Source of the DNA: Saccharicrinis sp. UBA6048
Lineage (GTDB): Bacteria > Bacteroidota > Bacteroidia > Bacteroidales > Marinilabiliaceae
DNA length: 33,537 nucleotides
Direction: 5' to 3'
NCBI GenBank assembly: GCA_002429115.1
Contig: DIYS01000186.1
Coordinates: 1-33,537, forward strand
Part shown: positions 32,002-33,537 of the stretch, piece by piece
How the letters are laid out: every line of letters starts with the position of its first letter
How positions within the stretch are numbered: position 1 is the first letter of the stretch
Made by a program: the position numbers and the translations under genes
The notes under the pieces: generated by a model
What the model was told of the DNA's origin: nothing
Databases searched by the model: none
What the model saw: only the letters and a program-made list of their open reading frames with translations

Positions 32002-32157
32002 ATTAAAAAGTTATCTTGACATTTAAGAATTTTGTCACGAATTTTACTAGTATTCATAATTATATCCATTTGTATTATCAAATAAATATATCAACAATAT
32101 GCATATCGGATATCAATTGGAAATGAATAATACTAACTTAACTTTATAATTTTCATA

Positions 32158-32454
32158 ATGAGTGATTTTGTGAAATTATTAGTCAATATTGCTGAAGAGC
32201 ATGCAAATTCACGCGGCTATGATCTATCCGCAGAGTTTGAGGATTTTCTAATTCAATTAATTGGTGAAAGTCAAAGTGAATTTGATGTTAATCATCGAGA
32301 GCATCAAATAAAATTGGATTTGGCCAAAAGAAATGTTAGGCTCTTAATTGATAGGATAATCCAGAAACTACCTCCTGATGAGAAAATAATTAAAATGCAT
32401 GAATGGATTCATGGTTTAAAAGATTGGATTTGTCCCTTGTTTCCTTTTTGTTAA
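32158..32454 (+). CDS. Hypothetical protein, first gene of the right-end cluster
   Basis: 98 residues, start MSDFVKLLVNIAEEHANSR. Helical and acidic (AEFEDFLIQLIGESQSEF, KRNVRLLIDRIIQKLPPDEK), ending in a hydrophobic, Cys-containing WICPLFPFC. It is 12 bp before a multi-pass membrane protein gene. Not recognised. Confidence 0.65.
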   Translation: MSDFVKLLVNIAEEHANSRGYDLSAEFEDFLIQLIGESQSEFDVNHREHQIKLDLAKRNVRLLIDRIIQKLPPDEKIIKMHEWIHGLKDWICPLFPFC

Positions 32455-32466
32455 TATATTATATCC

Positions 32467-32856
32467 ATGAATCCTAAAGATTTTGAAAATTCAATTATAG
32501 GTATTCGTGATTTAGTGAAGCAAATACTTACATTATCAACTGGTATAATTGCTATTACCATCACATTCTCGAAAGATTTTATATCTATAGACAAGATTTC
32601 TGCGAACAGTCAATATCTGATTAGTGTTTCTTGGATCTTATTTCTAGTATCCATTGTATTCGGCATTTTAGCCTTAATGGCTATTTCTGGATTGAACATT
32701 CAATTAATTTGGGGAAAAAGAAAAGTGGAAGTTTACGATAATAATGGAACTTATCCTAAAGAGTTTAAATCTTGTATGTTGTTTTTTGCCTCTCAGATTA
32801 TTTTCTTCTTACTGGCATTGGTTTTAATCGTCTTTTATGGCTTAAAATTATTATAA
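32467..32856 (+). CDS. Small multi-pass membrane protein
   Basis: 129 residues. Three hydrophobic segments: about 18-35 (ILTLSTGIIAITITF), 50-78 (YLISVSWILFLVSIVFGILA, LMAISGLNIQ) and 105-128 (MLFFASQIIFFLLALVLIVF). A charged loop (GKRKVEVYDNNGTYPKEFKS) separates the last two. An inner-membrane protein of unknown function; such small multi-helix proteins occur next to effector or sensor genes, but no known family was recognised. Confidence 0.75.
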   Translation: MNPKDFENSIIGIRDLVKQILTLSTGIIAITITFSKDFISIDKISANSQYLISVSWILFLVSIVFGILALMAISGLNIQLIWGKRKVEVYDNNGTYPKEFKSCMLFFASQIIFFLLALVLIVFYGLKLL

Positions 32857-32938
32857 TAAAATAACAACTTTAAAACGTACAAATGATTAATCTGAACTGG
32901 GACTAAAATAACTAAAGAAAAATTTAAAACTAAGAAGT

Positions 32939-33532
32939 ATGAAAAATATCAAAAGACAAGATTCACTTCTGGATAGAGTAAAAAAAACCTTGACAGATAA
33001 TCCAATTATCGTCTTTGTAATTATCATTCTTATTGTGGTTTCCGGCTTTTCAGATCTATTAGCTAATCTCGAAGTGATAAATAAACTCTTCAAGAAAAAA
33101 ACGAACTTAGAATTCATTACTAATACTGAATATAAAAGTCCTGAAACTTTTTTTGGTGATCCTAATGATGAAATATGTGATTACCTGCTCACTATTGACA
33201 ACATTAAGTCCAACATTAAGATACTTGACTCAAATAATCTTACATCAGAATTAAGCTGTACATTTATAGAGAAACTAGATCGTGATTGTTCAACTCAAGA
33301 AACTAAAATTGAAGATCATAATTATAAATCAGATGTATCAATCTCATGGTTTAAAAACGATAGCTTAAAGATTCACTATATTCCAGATAGAGATAATAAC
33401 CAACAATGTAACCTTATCTTTAAAGGGATAAAAAATAATAATAATATTTCGGGAAGATATACGTGGATTAGAAAAGACACAAGCAAAATATTGTTTTTCG
33501 ATATTGCTGTTCCGGTGGCTATTTCGGAGTGA
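32939..33532 (+). CDS. Single-pass membrane-anchored hypothetical protein
   Basis: 197 residues with a basic N-terminus, one membrane segment at about 23-45 (NPIIVFVIIILIVVSGFSDLLA) and an external beta-rich domain (LLTIDNIKSNIKILDSN, DVSISWFKNDSLKIHYI, GRYTWIRKDTSKILFFDIAV). Cys residues in the external part (ICDYLL, LSCTF, DRDCS, QQCNL) may pair. The stop is at 33530-33532, five bases from the window edge. It follows the 129-residue membrane protein by 82 bp in the same direction. Not recognised. Confidence 0.75.
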   Translation: MKNIKRQDSLLDRVKKTLTDNPIIVFVIIILIVVSGFSDLLANLEVINKLFKKKTNLEFITNTEYKSPETFFGDPNDEICDYLLTIDNIKSNIKILDSNNLTSELSCTFIEKLDRDCSTQETKIEDHNYKSDVSISWFKNDSLKIHYIPDRDNNQQCNLIFKGIKNNNNISGRYTWIRKDTSKILFFDIAVPVAISE

Positions 33533-33537
33533 CCATG

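Overview
The window is AT-rich DNA from a member of the Bacteroidota. The signs are type IX secretion (T9SS) C-terminal sorting domains, many small Sec-secreted proteins ending in ...AQ at the signal-peptidase site, weak Shine-Dalgarno sequences, a TAnnTTTG-type promoter, and a TraO protein of Bacteroidetes conjugative transposons. It reads as the accessory part of an integrative/conjugative element or genomic island. It holds secreted surface proteins, several layers of mobile DNA, gene remnants and many genes of unknown function. No tRNA, rRNA or CRISPR array was seen.

Layout. (1) 1-5080, + strand: the 3' part of a giant surface protein built of Ig-like repeats with a T9SS sorting domain, then a lipoprotein, then a TraO-like protein. 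(2) 5137-9200, - strand: a radC-like (JAB domain) gene cut in two by a 3.6-kb recombinase-in-trio (RIT) element with three overlapping, apparently intact tyrosine recombinase genes. Removing 5324-8910 restores a continuous 158-residue RadC frame exactly at the catalytic HNHPSG motif. (3) 9201-12375: a non-coding stretch with strong stem-loops, a secreted protein with a possible beta-barrel end, a hypothetical gene, and an IS200/IS605-type transposase with its hairpins. (4) 12995-21865: a secreted-effector locus with a tail-fibre-type S74 protein, a DNRLRE/T9SS protein, a 2025-residue RHS protein with a unique C-terminus, and an overlapping small secreted protein (candidate immunity partner), closed by a clear terminator. 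(5) 21931-24660: a frameshifted secreted-protein remnant, two small secreted hypotheticals, an IS5-like transposase remnant and a 38-residue membrane protein with its own terminator. (6) 24755-28900, + strand: a tightly packed cluster of unknown genes, including a serine recombinase homologue that has lost its active site. (7) 28906-29708, - strand: a stand-alone receiver protein with an anti-sigma-like helical partner, next to an unusually long nested inverted repeat. (8) 30140-33532: a decayed SRAP (HMCES/YedK) gene, a secreted protein that is a single copy of the Ig-like repeat seen in the giant protein of region 1, and a terminal group of small proteins, two of them membrane-anchored.

The best-supported unusual observations are the RIT insertion into radC with exact frame restoration, the RHS effector and its overlapping partner, the catalytically dead serine recombinase, the nested inverted repeat at 29770-29908, and the stand-alone single-repeat protein. 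Everything rests on reading the sequence; no database search was run.
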